In this document: positions 52,115-60,836 of the stretch, piece by piece | Layout of the letters: the number at the start of each line of letters is the position of its first letter | Position numbering within the stretch: position 1 is the first letter of the stretch | NCBI GenBank assembly: GCA_963665765.1 | Contig: OY762464.1 | Span: 2,108,001 to 2,172,000, forward strand | DNA from: Bin76 sp963665765 | GTDB taxonomy: Bacteria > Actinomycetota > Acidimicrobiia > Spongiisociales > ZC4RG35 | Length of the DNA stretch: 64,000 nt | Direction of reading: 5' to 3' | Notes under the pieces: generated by a model | The model's input: the letters and a program-made list of their open reading frames with translations, nothing else | Database searches by the model: none | What the model was told of the DNA's origin: nothing | Position numbers and translations under genes: made by a program

Positions 52115-53473
52115 GTGTTCGAGTCTTTGAATGAGCGGTTCTCCAAGATATTCACCCGGCTCAAGGGGAAGGGACGGCTGTCCCATGCCGATCTGAGGAC
52201 TGCCCTGCGGTCGGTGCGGCTGGCTTTGCTGGAAGCCGATGTCAACGTGGAGGTGGTCAACCGGCTGTGCGAGCGGATCCGAACCCGGGCGAGGGGCGCC
52301 GAGGTAGCCCGAAGCCTTACCCCCGGTCAGCAGGTCATCAAGATCGTCCAATCCGAGTTGGTGACCATCCTGGGCGCCGAACCGGCGCCGCTCACGGTCA
52401 AAGGATCGCCGCTCACCATGATGCTGATGGGGCTGCAGGGTTCGGGAAAGACCACCACCGCCGCCAAACTGGCGCTCCATCTGCGGGAGCGATATGGAAA
52501 GCGCCCTCTCCTGGTGGCGGCGGACCTGAAGCGCCCGGCGGCGGTGGAGCAGCTGGTGACGCTCGGGGAGAGAGCGGGAGTGGATGTTTACCGCCGGCCG
52601 GGCGCTTCCAATCCCAAAAGGGTGGTGCGCTCCGCCCTGCGTCATGCCCGCGCCGAGGGATACGACGCGGTGGTGATCGATACCGCCGGGAGGCTGCAGA
52701 TCGACAAGCGCCTGATGAGCGAACTGGCCGGTATGGCGGAAATCGCCCGTCCTCAGGAGACGCTGCTGGTGGTGGACGCCATGACCGGTCAGGATGCGGT
52801 TAATGTGGCGCGGGGATTCGCCGAGCAGGTGACCTTGACCGGCATCGTCCTCTCCAAGCTGGACGGCGACGCGCGGGGAGGGGCGGCCATCTCGGTGACC
52901 GAAGCCACCGGCCAAAAGGTCAAGCTGGTGGGTGAAGGGGAGGAACTGTCCGCTCTGGCGGTTTTTCATCCCGACCGGATGGCGTCTCGCATTCTGGGGA
53001 TGGGAGACGTGTTCACTTTGATCGAAAAGGCGGAGGCCGTCACTGCCCCGGCCGACGCCGACCGGTTTCTGCGCGACGCCGCCGCCCAGAGTCTGGGATT
53101 GGACGCCTTTTTGGATCAACTCCACAACCTGAGGAGGATGGGAGGTTTGGACTCGGTGCTCGCTATGATGCCGGGTGGGGCCCGGTCAGGCGTCGCCGGT
53201 TTGAGCGATGAGGAAATGCGTCGAACCATCGGGATAATCCACTCGATGACCCCCGAGGAGCGGCGCAAACCCAAGCTGATAACCGGCAGCCGCCGACGCA
53301 GAATTGCGGTCGGATCGGGCACTACCGTGTCGGCGGTGAACCGGTTGCTGAAGAGGTTCGCCGACATGCAACGAATGATGAACATGATGTCCGGCGGGAT
53401 GCAGATTCCCGGAATGGGGATGGAAGGGCTTTTCCAGCCGGGTATGACCCGACGAAGACGACGTAAGAGGTGA
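52115..53473 (+). CDS. ffh: Signal recognition particle protein Ffh
   Basis: A 452-residue SRP GTPase. The N domain (FESLNERFSKIFTRLKG) is followed by the G domain: GLQGSGKTTTAAKLA, DTAGRLQID and SKLDGDARGGAA. The M domain is methionine-rich and ends MQRMMNMMSGGMQIPGMGMEG with a basic tail. It binds signal peptides and 4.5S RNA and hands nascent chains to FtsY. AAGGAG precedes GTG 52115. It is divergent from the enoyl-CoA hydratase gene and leads rpsP, khpA and rimM. Confidence 0.97.
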   Translation: MFESLNERFSKIFTRLKGKGRLSHADLRTALRSVRLALLEADVNVEVVNRLCERIRTRARGAEVARSLTPGQQVIKIVQSELVTILGAEPAPLTVKGSPLTMMLMGLQGSGKTTTAAKLALHLRERYGKRPLLVAADLKRPAAVEQLVTLGERAGVDVYRRPGASNPKRVVRSALRHARAEGYDAVVIDTAGRLQIDKRLMSELAGMAEIARPQETLLVVDAMTGQDAVNVARGFAEQVTLTGIVLSKLDGDARGGAAISVTEATGQKVKLVGEGEELSALAVFHPDRMASRILGMGDVFTLIEKAEAVTAPADADRFLRDAAAQSLGLDAFLDQLHNLRRMGGLDSVLAMMPGGARSGVAGLSDEEMRRTIGIIHSMTPEERRKPKLITGSRRRRIAVGSGTTVSAVNRLLKRFADMQRMMNMMSGGMQIPGMGMEGLFQPGMTRRRRRKR

Positions 53474-53480
53474 AATAGCC

Positions 53481-53855
53481 ATGGCGGTACGCATCCGTCT
53501 GATGAGGATGGGAAAAAAGAAAAAGCCGAGCTACCGGGTGGTGGTGACCGATGGTCGGAAACCCCGCGACGGGCGATACATAGAACAGATCGGTCGCTAC
53601 GATCCCCTGGCGGAGCCATCTCTGATCGAGATCTCCAACGACCGGGCCGTGGACTGGCTGGCGAAAGGCGCGCAACCTTCCGACCGGGTCCGCAAGCTGA
53701 TGGAAATCTCGGGCGCTTGGACCCGGTACCGGGTGGCAAGCGGCAAGGCCCACCGGGTGGGTGATGACCCTTCGCCGGCAGTCGGCCCGGTTTCGGATGG
53801 GGCAGAGAGTTCCCGGGACGAGGTCCACAGCGCCCTCGCGGTTACCTCTGAATGA
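53481..53855 (+). CDS. rpsP: 30S ribosomal protein S16
   Basis: A 124-residue protein whose first 80 residues are S16: MAVRIRLMRMGKKKKPSYRVVV, DGRYIEQIGRYDP and the WLAKGAQPSDRVRKLM helix. A tail of about 40 residues, low in complexity, extends beyond the usual length, as is common in actinobacteria. The gene starts 7 bases after ffh and overlaps khpA by four bases. Confidence 0.96.
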   Translation: MAVRIRLMRMGKKKKPSYRVVVTDGRKPRDGRYIEQIGRYDPLAEPSLIEISNDRAVDWLAKGAQPSDRVRKLMEISGAWTRYRVASGKAHRVGDDPSPAVGPVSDGAESSRDEVHSALAVTSE

Positions 53856-54106
53856 GCATGCGCGACACCGAAAGGGTGGAACGGTTGATCGGCTATCTGG
53901 TGCGGGAGATCGTCGAGCGGCCATCCGATGTGAGTGTGAACATGGTCAGGAACCAGCCCAAGAAAGTGCTGGCCGAGGTGCGGGCGGCCAAACAGGACAT
54001 GGGCCGGCTGATAGGACGCCGAGGCAGAACGGCCAACGCCATTAGAACTCTGGCTCGACTGGTATGTGATGATGACTGGATCGTCGAGGTCGAGTTCCTC
54101 GACTGA
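53852..54106 (+). CDS. khpA: KH-domain RNA-binding protein KhpA
   Basis: An 84-residue protein consisting of one KH domain: IGYLVREIVERPSDV, then the RNA-binding loop DMGRLIGRRGRTANAIRTL (GRRG in place of the usual GxxG). KhpA binds RNA and, with KhpB, affects cell division and elongation in Gram-positives. The gene lies between rpsP and rimM as in most actinobacteria. Confidence 0.94.
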   Translation: MSMRDTERVERLIGYLVREIVERPSDVSVNMVRNQPKKVLAEVRAAKQDMGRLIGRRGRTANAIRTLARLVCDDDWIVEVEFLD

Positions 54107-54110
54107 ACAG

Positions 54111-54590
54111 GTGCCGGTGGGCCGGATAGGGCCGCCTCACGGACTGGACGGCACGGTCTACGTCTGGCCGGACACCGACGATCCTTCCCGGTTCGCGCCC
54201 GGCGCTCGTTTGCTGGTGGAGGGGAGGCAGATGCGGGTGGAGCGTACCCGCAGGAACCCCGATCGACTGTTCGTCAAGTTCGCCCAAGTATCCGATCGGT
54301 CCTCCGCGGAAAAGCTCCGGGGTCGGGAGATCTTTATCGAAGACCGTCAGCGTCGGCCCCTCGATTCGGAGGAATTCTGGCCGGATCAACTGGAGGGTCT
54401 GGAAGTCAGGACGCTTTCCGGTGAGTTGTTGGGCCGGGTAACCGGGGTGACGTGGGCCACCGTTCAGGATCGACTGGTGATAGAAACCGAAACCGGTCTG
54501 CGGGAGGTGCCGTTCGTGGATGAACTGGTGCCGGAGGTGAACCTGCCCGAGGGCTACCTCACCCTGGCCGACCTTCCGGGATTGCTCTGA
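54111..54590 (+). CDS. rimM: Ribosome maturation factor RimM
   Basis: About 159 residues. The N-terminal domain starts VPVGRIGPPHGLDGTVYVWP and the C-terminal PRC-barrel has DQLEGLEVRTLSGELLGRVTGV and VPFVDELVPEVN. RimM helps mature the 30S head and binds S19. The start is uncertain: GTG 54111, just after khpA, gives the expected N-terminus, and ATGs at 54066-54072 would overlap khpA and add 13-15 residues. Usually trmD and rplS follow; here a non-coding gap and an opposite-strand gene do. Confidence 0.94.
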   Translation: MPVGRIGPPHGLDGTVYVWPDTDDPSRFAPGARLLVEGRQMRVERTRRNPDRLFVKFAQVSDRSSAEKLRGREIFIEDRQRRPLDSEEFWPDQLEGLEVRTLSGELLGRVTGVTWATVQDRLVIETETGLREVPFVDELVPEVNLPEGYLTLADLPGLL

Positions 54591-54719
54591 ATGAAGAGTG
54601 GTTAGGGCCGGCAATTCGGTGCATAGCGCCCTAAAAGGAGAGAGTGGGCGCGCCGGGCCGCACGACGCCCGGCAGAACGGGTCGCCATCAGGCAATTAGG
54701 CTCTGGGGTCGGCGCCGAG
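54591..54719. other. Intergenic region after rimM with a GC-rich stem
   Basis: No gene or RNA is recognised in these 129 bases between convergent genes. GCCGGGC and GCCCGGC, eight bases apart, can form a 7-bp hairpin near 54656-54678, but no run of T follows, so it is at best a weak terminator. Confidence 0.3.
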
Positions 54720-55628
54720 TCATTCGCCAAAGAACAAGCTGGCGCGGGCCCCCTCCACTTCCAGGGTCACCCATCCCGGCGACCCTTCCAGGAAGACCGC
54801 CGCGAAGCTCGACCACACGTCATCGGCGCCCGCCAGAGGGAATCGGGACTCGGTGGTCGATCCTGCCGCATCGGTCAGAGTGGCGACCGACTCTTCGATG
54901 CCGGGTTGCAGGTATCCGTTCACGGTGAACGGGTATTGGAGGGTCTCCTCCCGGGGCAGGAACAACACTGCCCGGGGGGCGATGACCGGAGGTTGGGAGA
55001 AGGGTGTACTTTCCGGGCGGAGGTCTACTGTCAGGGTGGCGGGAGTGGAACTGGGGATGAGTCGGGCTGCGACCGGTTCGGCCAGGTGGAGATCCACCGT
55101 CAAACCGCCGTCGGAGGATCTCACCACATACAGGTCTTCCACCAAGGGGCTTTCGATCAACTGGTGGGCCACCGCCGAAGTCTCTATCTCCGGCCCCATT
55201 TGCAGACGGAGTACCCGCTGGTTCTCGAAGAAGACCAGGGCCACAGTGGGCGGAATCAGGGTGGGAGCTCCCTCCGTGCTGGCCAGCGAGAACACAAAGC
55301 GCTCGCACTCCTCCCAAAGATGCCAGTCGATGGAAGCCAGGAGAGCCGAGTCCGAACCGGCGGGAACGTAGCGATCGATCTCCCCGGTCGAGCCGAAAAG
55401 AGGTTCGGGAGAAAGGCAGGGAGGGATGGGTCGGATGTTTGGAGTTGAAGGCCGGGTGGTAGTCACGACGATGGGCGGCGCAGAGGAGGTGGTGGTGGCG
55501 GGGATGGTGGTCGTGATTACGGTCGGAGCGGACGGGGCCGCGGAAACCGTGGTGGTGGAGGGAGCCTCCACTGTGATACAGGAGGACAGGGCGATCAAGA
55601 GCCCGGGCAGGATCCCCCGACGAAGCAT
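54720..55628 (-). CDS. Secreted lipoprotein with AMIN-like and Gmad2-like domains
   Basis: A 302-residue exported protein. Residues 1-17 are a signal peptide with lipobox LSSC, so Cys17 is the likely lipidated residue. A Thr/Pro/Ala-rich linker spans about 20-70. Residues about 80-205 (RFVFSLASTEGAPTLI, RLQMGPEIET, LYVVRSSDGGLTVDLHL) look like the AMIN-like domain of actinobacterial lipoproteins, and 210-302 (NGYLQPGIEESVATLTD, WVTLEVEGARASL) like the immunoglobulin-like Gmad2 domain. Role on the cell surface unknown. Confidence 0.75.
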   Translation of the reverse strand: MLRRGILPGLLIALSSCITVEAPSTTTVSAAPSAPTVITTTIPATTTSSAPPIVVTTTRPSTPNIRPIPPCLSPEPLFGSTGEIDRYVPAGSDSALLASIDWHLWEECERFVFSLASTEGAPTLIPPTVALVFFENQRVLRLQMGPEIETSAVAHQLIESPLVEDLYVVRSSDGGLTVDLHLAEPVAARLIPSSTPATLTVDLRPESTPFSQPPVIAPRAVLFLPREETLQYPFTVNGYLQPGIEESVATLTDAAGSTTESRFPLAGADDVWSSFAAVFLEGSPGWVTLEVEGARASLFFGE

Positions 55629-55676
55629 CCCTTCAGGGTAGTTGGGGCTGCCGGAACGGCGCCGCCGGGCGGTGCA

Positions 55677-56279
55677 TCAGAATGGATGGCCCCATCGTCC
55701 CGAATGCGCCACCTCCGAACGGGGGCGTTTTCCCCGGTAAAGAGACCGGGAGCGACGGTCCGGGGCGGCATAGCCGATCGTCACCACCCCCACCGGGGTG
55801 ACGCCATCAGGAATGTCGAGCAGTGCGGAGAGTCCGGGTAGAGCATGCGATCCGAGGAAGCCGGCGGCCAACCCCTCGTCCACCGCGGCCAGGAAGATGG
55901 CCATCAGAGTGGCCCCGGCGTCCACCCACCAATAGGGAACCGGCCACCCCGTCTCCGACCGGCGCCCTCCCCGTTTGTCCTCTTCCCGGTAGCGGCGGTG
56001 ATAGGCGTCGGCAGAGACGCACACCACCAAGTGGACCGGAGCGCTTGACAGCCACGGGTCGAAGCCGCGGGCCGTGTACCGGGGTTCGTCGGCCAACCGG
56101 GCGATTTGCGTCCGGCCCACGCGATCGGTGATCACGATCAGGGACTGACCTTGGGAGTATCCGGCCGATGGGGCGGAAAGGCCGGCGGACACGATCCGGT
56201 TCACGGCTTCCGGGCAGACGGGGCGGGACTGGTAGTTGCGGACCATGCGCCTTTTCTTGATTGCTTCGCTGAACTCCAT
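55677..56279 (-). CDS. Nitroreductase family protein
   Basis: A 200-residue FMN-dependent nitroreductase-fold protein. MEFSEAIKKRRMVRNYQSRPV and SAGLSAPSAGYSQGQSLIVI supply the FMN phosphate contacts; AAVDEGLAAGFLG is the usual mid helix, and VGVVTIGYAAPDRRSRS ends the fold. It reduces nitro or quinone-like compounds, or performs another flavin reaction. It is monocistronic and divergent from the USP/CBS gene, 78 bases away. Confidence 0.88.
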   Translation of the reverse strand: MEFSEAIKKRRMVRNYQSRPVCPEAVNRIVSAGLSAPSAGYSQGQSLIVITDRVGRTQIARLADEPRYTARGFDPWLSSAPVHLVVCVSADAYHRRYREEDKRGGRRSETGWPVPYWWVDAGATLMAIFLAAVDEGLAAGFLGSHALPGLSALLDIPDGVTPVGVVTIGYAAPDRRSRSLYRGKRPRSEVAHSGRWGHPF

Positions 56280-56357
56280 CGTTGTCCCTTTTCGAGTTGG
56301 CCGACCGCCCGGAGCGGGAAGGCGGTTAACCTCGATAGTGTGGCAGGTTTGTGATCG

Positions 56358-57287
56358 GTGGATGGGAGCGCGTTGGTTTTTCCTCGCACAGGTTTGGAAA
56401 ATCCGGTTCTATGGACACGGGGGCAGGGTTGTCGGGATTTGGCAGGGTTGCTCGGTGCCCGCCGGCCTGCCCGGGTGGCCGGCGATCTGCTGGAAATGGC
56501 GGTGAAGCACCGATCCGCCATGCTGGTGTCCCGCCGGCTTCCCAATTCCGACCTGTTGCCGGTGGCGGTGCCCATGGATGTGGACCCCGCCGGGATGGGG
56601 TCGGTGGTGGCGGCGGTGGCCGGAGGCCCCCATTCCCGGACTGCTGCCCTGGTGGCCCGTCGTCTCGGGGAGAGGCTGGGAGTGCCGGCCTCCATGGTGT
56701 GCGCCTATCGCAGTCGGGAATCGCGGGAGAAGGCGGTGTCGGTGGTGGAGAGCATCTTTCCCCATGTTCCCGATCTCGAGTACCGTCTGATGGGCGCCGA
56801 CCATCCGGGTCGATTGATTTCCCAATTGCCCGAGGACTGCCTGCTGGTGATTGGCGCACCGGGCGGGAACTGGTTCCAGAGGGTGCTGTTCGGACCAGGC
56901 GCCCGGCTCCGGCTTAAAGCGGCCGGAGGGGTGGTGATCACTCGCTCGGCCCCCTCTCGGCTCTTTCAAATCATGGAACCCCCGCGCTTTGTAAGTCCCT
57001 ATCATCAGGCCGCCGATGTGTTGCGCCTGCACTTCCATGAGATACTGGCGGTGGCGGAGAACGGGTTGCTGGTGGGAATAGTGCGGAGATCGGTTCTGGC
57101 CAAGGTGGGGAGGGAGAGCCCGGTGGGGCGGGCGATGGAGGCGCCGCGTTCGTCCGGACAGGTTGATTCCGTCTCTGATCTGGCGGTCCACGGGGATTGG
57201 TTCGGAGACTCTCCCGTGCCGGTGGTGGATTCCCACGGCCGCCTGGTGGGTTCGGTGACCCGGCATCCCGAACCGGTGCGGGGATGA
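56358..57287 (+). CDS. USP-like protein with C-terminal CBS-type segment, first gene of an osmoprotectant operon
   Basis: A 309-residue protein. Residues 70-190 have a universal stress protein-like fold (HSRTAALVARRLGERLGVPAS, LLVIGAPGGNWFQRVLFG). Residues 200-305 look like a degenerate CBS pair: PRFVSPYHQAADVLRLHFHEILAVAENGLLVGIVRR and DSPVPVVDSHGRLVGSVTR. Such modules bind adenine nucleotides. The stop overlaps the ABC ATPase start (ATGATG), so it is likely a regulatory partner of the transporter. The domain calls are by pattern, not profile. Confidence 0.65.
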   Translation: MDGSALVFPRTGLENPVLWTRGQGCRDLAGLLGARRPARVAGDLLEMAVKHRSAMLVSRRLPNSDLLPVAVPMDVDPAGMGSVVAAVAGGPHSRTAALVARRLGERLGVPASMVCAYRSRESREKAVSVVESIFPHVPDLEYRLMGADHPGRLISQLPEDCLLVIGAPGGNWFQRVLFGPGARLRLKAAGGVVITRSAPSRLFQIMEPPRFVSPYHQAADVLRLHFHEILAVAENGLLVGIVRRSVLAKVGRESPVGRAMEAPRSSGQVDSVSDLAVHGDWFGDSPVPVVDSHGRLVGSVTRHPEPVRG

Positions 57288-58432
57288 TGGAGGACAGCTC
57301 CCCGGACGGGCAGTCCATGATTTCTTTGAGGGAAGTCTCCAAGACCTACGGGGACTCGTCCTCCCCGGCGGTGGCATCCCTGACTCTGGAGGTGCTCAGG
57401 GGAGAGATTGTGGCTCTGGTGGGACCGTCGGGATGCGGGAAGACCACCGTTCTGAAAATGATCAACCGTCTGGTCGAGCCCACTTCCGGGGACATCGAGG
57501 TGAACGGGAGTTCCATCCGGGCCGGTGAACCGCACCTTCTCCGTCGTGAGATCGGATACGTCATACAGCAGGTGGGGCTCTTCCCTCATTGGACGGTTCG
57601 CCGCAATATCGGCACTGTTCCCGAGCTGCTGGGCTGGCCGGCCGAACGGATCTCGGAGCGGACCCGGGAGCTGGCTCGTTTGGTGGGTTTGGAGGAGTCG
57701 ATGCTGGATCGATACCCGGCTGCGCTGTCGGGAGGTCAGCAGCAAAGGGTGGGAGTGGCCCGGGCCCTGGCGGCCGATCCGCCCGTCCTGCTGATGGATG
57801 AGCCGTTCGGGGCGGTCGATCCCATCATCCGTCATCGACTGCAGGACGAGCTTTTGGACCTGCAGAAGAGACTTCGGAAGACCATCGTGTTCGTCACCCA
57901 CGATATTGAAGAAGCCATCAGGCTCGGTGACCGGATCGTCATTCTCAACGTGGGCGGAGTGCTGGAGCAGGAAGGCGCCCCGGCCGAGATACTGAGCCGT
58001 CCCGCCAATCGTTTCGTGGAAGACTTCATCGGTTCGGAACGCAATCTGCAGCGTTTGGCGCTGCGCACGGTGGCGGAGCTGCGTCTCAAATGGGGGCCGG
58101 TGGTGGAAGTCTCCACCACTCCCCGGGCCGCCCGCCAGGCGGCCCGGCGAGAGGGAACGGATTGGGTGGGTTTGCTCTCGGACGGATTGCTCACCGGTTG
58201 GATCCCGGTTTCGGAACTGGGAGGGGCCGCGTCGCTGCTGCAAATGCGACCCCGTCCTTTCGGTATGACGATCGGGCGAAGCTTTTCCCTGCGCCAGGCG
58301 GTGGATGCGTTGGTGGCGTCCCGTCATGAGATGGCGGTGGTGACCGAGGACGGCCACTACTGCGGTTTGGTGGACTTCCGGATGGTCTCCGAAGCTCTGG
58401 GGAGTGGTCGGGCAACCGAGGACGGCAGGTGA
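57284..58432 (+). CDS. Glycine betaine/choline-type (OpuCA/ProV-like) ABC ATP-binding protein
   Basis: A 382-residue ATPase: Walker A GPSGCGKTTVLK, Q-loop YVIQQVGLFPHWTV, signature LSGGQQQR, Walker B VLLMDEPFGAVDP, HDIEEAI. The last 120 residues form a CBS-like pair (VGLLSDGLLTGWIPVSEL, SFSLRQAVDALVASRHEMAVV), which senses ionic strength or cyclic-di-AMP in known OpuA/OpuC systems. It drives uptake of compatible solutes. Starts at ATG 57284; an ATG at 57317 is possible. Confidence 0.9.
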   Translation: MMEDSSPDGQSMISLREVSKTYGDSSSPAVASLTLEVLRGEIVALVGPSGCGKTTVLKMINRLVEPTSGDIEVNGSSIRAGEPHLLRREIGYVIQQVGLFPHWTVRRNIGTVPELLGWPAERISERTRELARLVGLEESMLDRYPAALSGGQQQRVGVARALAADPPVLLMDEPFGAVDPIIRHRLQDELLDLQKRLRKTIVFVTHDIEEAIRLGDRIVILNVGGVLEQEGAPAEILSRPANRFVEDFIGSERNLQRLALRTVAELRLKWGPVVEVSTTPRAARQAARREGTDWVGLLSDGLLTGWIPVSELGGAASLLQMRPRPFGMTIGRSFSLRQAVDALVASRHEMAVVTEDGHYCGLVDFRMVSEALGSGRATEDGR

Positions 58433-59076
58433 GCTTTTTCAATTGGGAATGGGTCGCCCGCAACTGGACCACGATCTTGGAGAGAACTTGGGAGCACATC
58501 TTCCTGACAGCCGTGGCCGTGGCGGTGGGCACTCTGATCGCGATGGGGCTGGCGGTGGTGGCGGTCCGAAGACGTCGCTGGTACGGACCCATAACTTCGG
58601 TCACCAACATCCTTTACACCATTCCTTCTCTGGCGCTGTTCGCTTTCCTGGTTCCCTTCACGGGGTTGTCCACCCTCACCTCGGAGATAGGACTGGTCGG
58701 CTACACCCTGCTCATAATCGTCCGCAATACGGTGGCCGGCGTCGACGGAGTTTCCCCGGGGGTGAGAGAAGCGGCGGATGGGATGGGCTTTACGCCCGCC
58801 CGCCGGTTTTGGAAAGCCGAGTTTCCCTTGGCTCTGCCGGTGATCATGGCCGGTATCAGGATCGCAGCCGTCACCACGGTGGGACTGGTCACGATTACCT
58901 CGATTCTCGGACAGGGAGGCTTGGGCTATTTGATTCTGGCGGGCATGCGCAGCTTCTTTTGGACGCAGATCATCATCGGGACGGTGGGTTCGGTGATCCT
59001 GGCGGTGGTGATCGATGTCTTCCTGCTGAGGGTTGAGCGGTTGCTGACTCCCTGGAGCAGGCGGGTGGCGCGGTGA
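58429..59076 (+). CDS. OpuCB/ProW-like osmoprotectant ABC permease
   Basis: A 215-residue permease starting at GTG 58429. Five to six helices include HIFLTAVAVAVGTLIAMGLAVVAV and the motif PITSVTNILYTIPSLALFAFLVPFTG typical of OpuCB-like permeases; the EAA-loop has ADGMGFTPARRFWKAEFPLALP. It overlaps the ATPase gene and the second permease gene by four bases each. It forms half of the membrane channel. Confidence 0.9.
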   Translation: MSFFNWEWVARNWTTILERTWEHIFLTAVAVAVGTLIAMGLAVVAVRRRRWYGPITSVTNILYTIPSLALFAFLVPFTGLSTLTSEIGLVGYTLLIIVRNTVAGVDGVSPGVREAADGMGFTPARRFWKAEFPLALPVIMAGIRIAAVTTVGLVTITSILGQGGLGYLILAGMRSFFWTQIIIGTVGSVILAVVIDVFLLRVERLLTPWSRRVAR

Positions 59077-59756
59077 CCAATCGTCCGCTGATCGAGGAAA
59101 TCATCCTGTTTCTTTCCGACCCGGACACCTGGTGGGGGAGGGCGAGCATCCCGTTGCGACTGGGGGAGCACCTGTTGTTGTCCGTCGCGGCGGTGGTTAT
59201 GGCCGCAGTTCTGGTGATCCCGCCTGCCCTGTGGGCGGCCCATCGGCGCAGGGGGGTGGCGGCCGCTGCGGCGGTGGTCAACATCGGACGAGCGGTTCCC
59301 ACCTTCGGAATCTTGGTGGTGGTGGTGGTCTGGCTGGGGTTGGGGCCCTGGCCCGCCCTGGTTGCTCTGGTGGCGTTGAGCGGGCCGCCGATGTTCACCA
59401 ATACCGTGGCGGGAGTGCTGGCGGTTAACCCGGCGGTGTTGGAGTCGGCTTGGGGGATGGGAATGACTCCCATGATGGTTCTGACCAGGGTGGAGGCGCC
59501 CTTGGCGCTGCCGGTGATCGCCGAAGGAATCCGGATCGCGGTCTCCCAGGTGATAGCGACCGCCACCCTGTCCGCTCTGGCGGCGGGTGGAGGCCTGGGC
59601 CGCTTCATAGTGGACGGATTCGCCCAGCGGGATCAGGGAGAGTTGTTGGTGGGCGCCGTGCTGGTGGCAGCCTTGGCGGTGGTGGCGGAGATGGCTTTCA
59701 CTGGCGGTCAACGTCGATTCACTACCGCGGGTATCTCCGCGCAGGACGGCCGCTAG
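59073..59756 (+). CDS. OpuCD/ProW-like osmoprotectant ABC permease
   Basis: A 227-residue permease starting at GTG 59073: LGEHLLLSVAAVVMAAVLVIPPAL, NIGRAVPTFGILVVVVVWLG and the EAA-like loop ESAWGMGMTPMMVLTRVEAPLALPVI. It is the second membrane subunit. Its last codons and stop lie in a tandem 17-bp duplication (59739-59772). Confidence 0.9.
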   Translation: MTNRPLIEEIILFLSDPDTWWGRASIPLRLGEHLLLSVAAVVMAAVLVIPPALWAAHRRRGVAAAAAVVNIGRAVPTFGILVVVVVWLGLGPWPALVALVALSGPPMFTNTVAGVLAVNPAVLESAWGMGMTPMMVLTRVEAPLALPVIAEGIRIAVSQVIATATLSALAAGGGLGRFIVDGFAQRDQGELLVGAVLVAALAVVAEMAFTGGQRRFTTAGISAQDGR

Positions 59757-59772
59757 CGCAGGACGGCCGTTA
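59739..59772. repeat. 17-bp tandem duplication across the stop of the second permease gene
   Basis: GCGCAGGACGGCCGCTA at 59739-59755 is followed by GCGCAGGACGGCCGTTA at 59756-59772, one mismatch. The first copy supplies the final codons and most of the TAG stop. Probably slippage; no obvious function. Confidence 0.9.
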
Positions 59773-59893
59773 GGAAGGATGCCGGCCAGCGTGGGGTGTT
59801 TTGGCGCCGGTTAGCATTTGACGGGTGGCGGGTGGTCTGCTGGGATGTCCCGCGATGATTCCTGCAAAACAACCTCAATTTATTAGGAGATGA

Positions 59894-60811
59894 ATGCTTA
59901 TGTGGCAGTTCTTACGCAAAGGGGCGGTGTTGTCCACCCTTCTGGCAGTGGCTCTGGTGATCGGCGCCTGCGGCTCGGATGACGACGCTGACGGCCCCAC
60001 CATCGTGGTGGCCTCTTTCAACTTTGGCGAAAGCCTGATTCTGGGTGAAATCTATGCCCAGGTGTTGGAGGAGGAGGGTTACCCGGTGGAGCGAAACCTC
60101 GGTCTGGGCTCTCGGGAGGTAGTGAAACCTGCCCTGGAATCGGGTGAGATCGGATTGGTCCCCGAGTACACGGGGAGTCTGGGGAATTTCTTGGGTGTTA
60201 CGCCGACCGCCGATGAGCAGTCAACTTGGCAGGCCGTCAAGGATGCCTTCGAACCAGAGGGCGTGACCCTGCTGGGCTACGCTCCGGCTCAGGACAAGAA
60301 CGGTTTTGTGGTCACGGGCGACACTGCTGCGTCCCTTGGTCTGGCCAAGGTCAGCGACCTGGGGCCGGTCGCCTCGGGTCTGGTGTTCGGAGGACCGCCG
60401 GAGTGTCCCGAGCGGCTCAATTGCCTGCCCGGTTTGGAGAGTGTGTATGGCCTGACCTTCGCCGAATTCAAACCTTTGGACGTGGGCGGCCCCCTCACCG
60501 TGGCCGCTCTGGAATCGGGCGATGTCGATGTCGGCGTGCTTTTTACCACCGACGGGGTGATCGCCGCCAAGGGCCTGGTGCTCCTGGATGACGATCAGGG
60601 CCTAAACCCGGCGGAGAACATTGTGCCGGCGGTGCGGATGGACATCGTAGACGCCTACGGGGACGACTTGGTGGGACTGCTGGATGAGGTTTCCTCGGCC
60701 ATTACCACTCCGGATCTGACCGAGATGAACCGTCGGGCGGGGATCGATCAGGAGGATCCGGCGGCGATCGCCGCCGATTGGCTGGCAGAGAAGGGATTCG
60801 TTTCCGGTTGA
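59894..60811 (+). CDS. Osmoprotectant (glycine betaine/choline-type) substrate-binding lipoprotein
   Basis: A 305-residue type II binding lipoprotein. A signal peptide (LSTLLAVALVIGACGS) has its lipobox cysteine near residue 26; the mature part starts PTIVVASFNFGESLILGEIYAQVLE and has GLVPEYTGSLGNFLG and VGVLFTTDGVIAAKGLVLL, patterns of OpuCC/ProX. It captures a quaternary amine and delivers it to the two permeases. AGGAGA precedes ATG 59894. It follows 137 bases after the permease with a weak TTGACG/TGGGAT promoter-like pair (59818-59846), so it may have extra expression. Confidence 0.91.
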   Translation: MLMWQFLRKGAVLSTLLAVALVIGACGSDDDADGPTIVVASFNFGESLILGEIYAQVLEEEGYPVERNLGLGSREVVKPALESGEIGLVPEYTGSLGNFLGVTPTADEQSTWQAVKDAFEPEGVTLLGYAPAQDKNGFVVTGDTAASLGLAKVSDLGPVASGLVFGGPPECPERLNCLPGLESVYGLTFAEFKPLDVGGPLTVAALESGDVDVGVLFTTDGVIAAKGLVLLDDDQGLNPAENIVPAVRMDIVDAYGDDLVGLLDEVSSAITTPDLTEMNRRAGIDQEDPAAIAADWLAEKGFVSG

Positions 60812-60836
60812 GCCGGTCTCAGAGGAACTCCAAGAC

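Noticed and set aside
52013..53125. A 371-residue N-terminal extension of the enoyl-CoA hydratase
   Set aside because: It runs antisense through ffh, and the hydratase has a good ribosome site and normal length from 52012.
54591..54719. A possible small RNA (tRNA, 4.5S or RNase P RNA) after rimM
   Set aside because: No cloverleaf, SRP tetraloop or RNase P core motif could be found; only one short hairpin is present.
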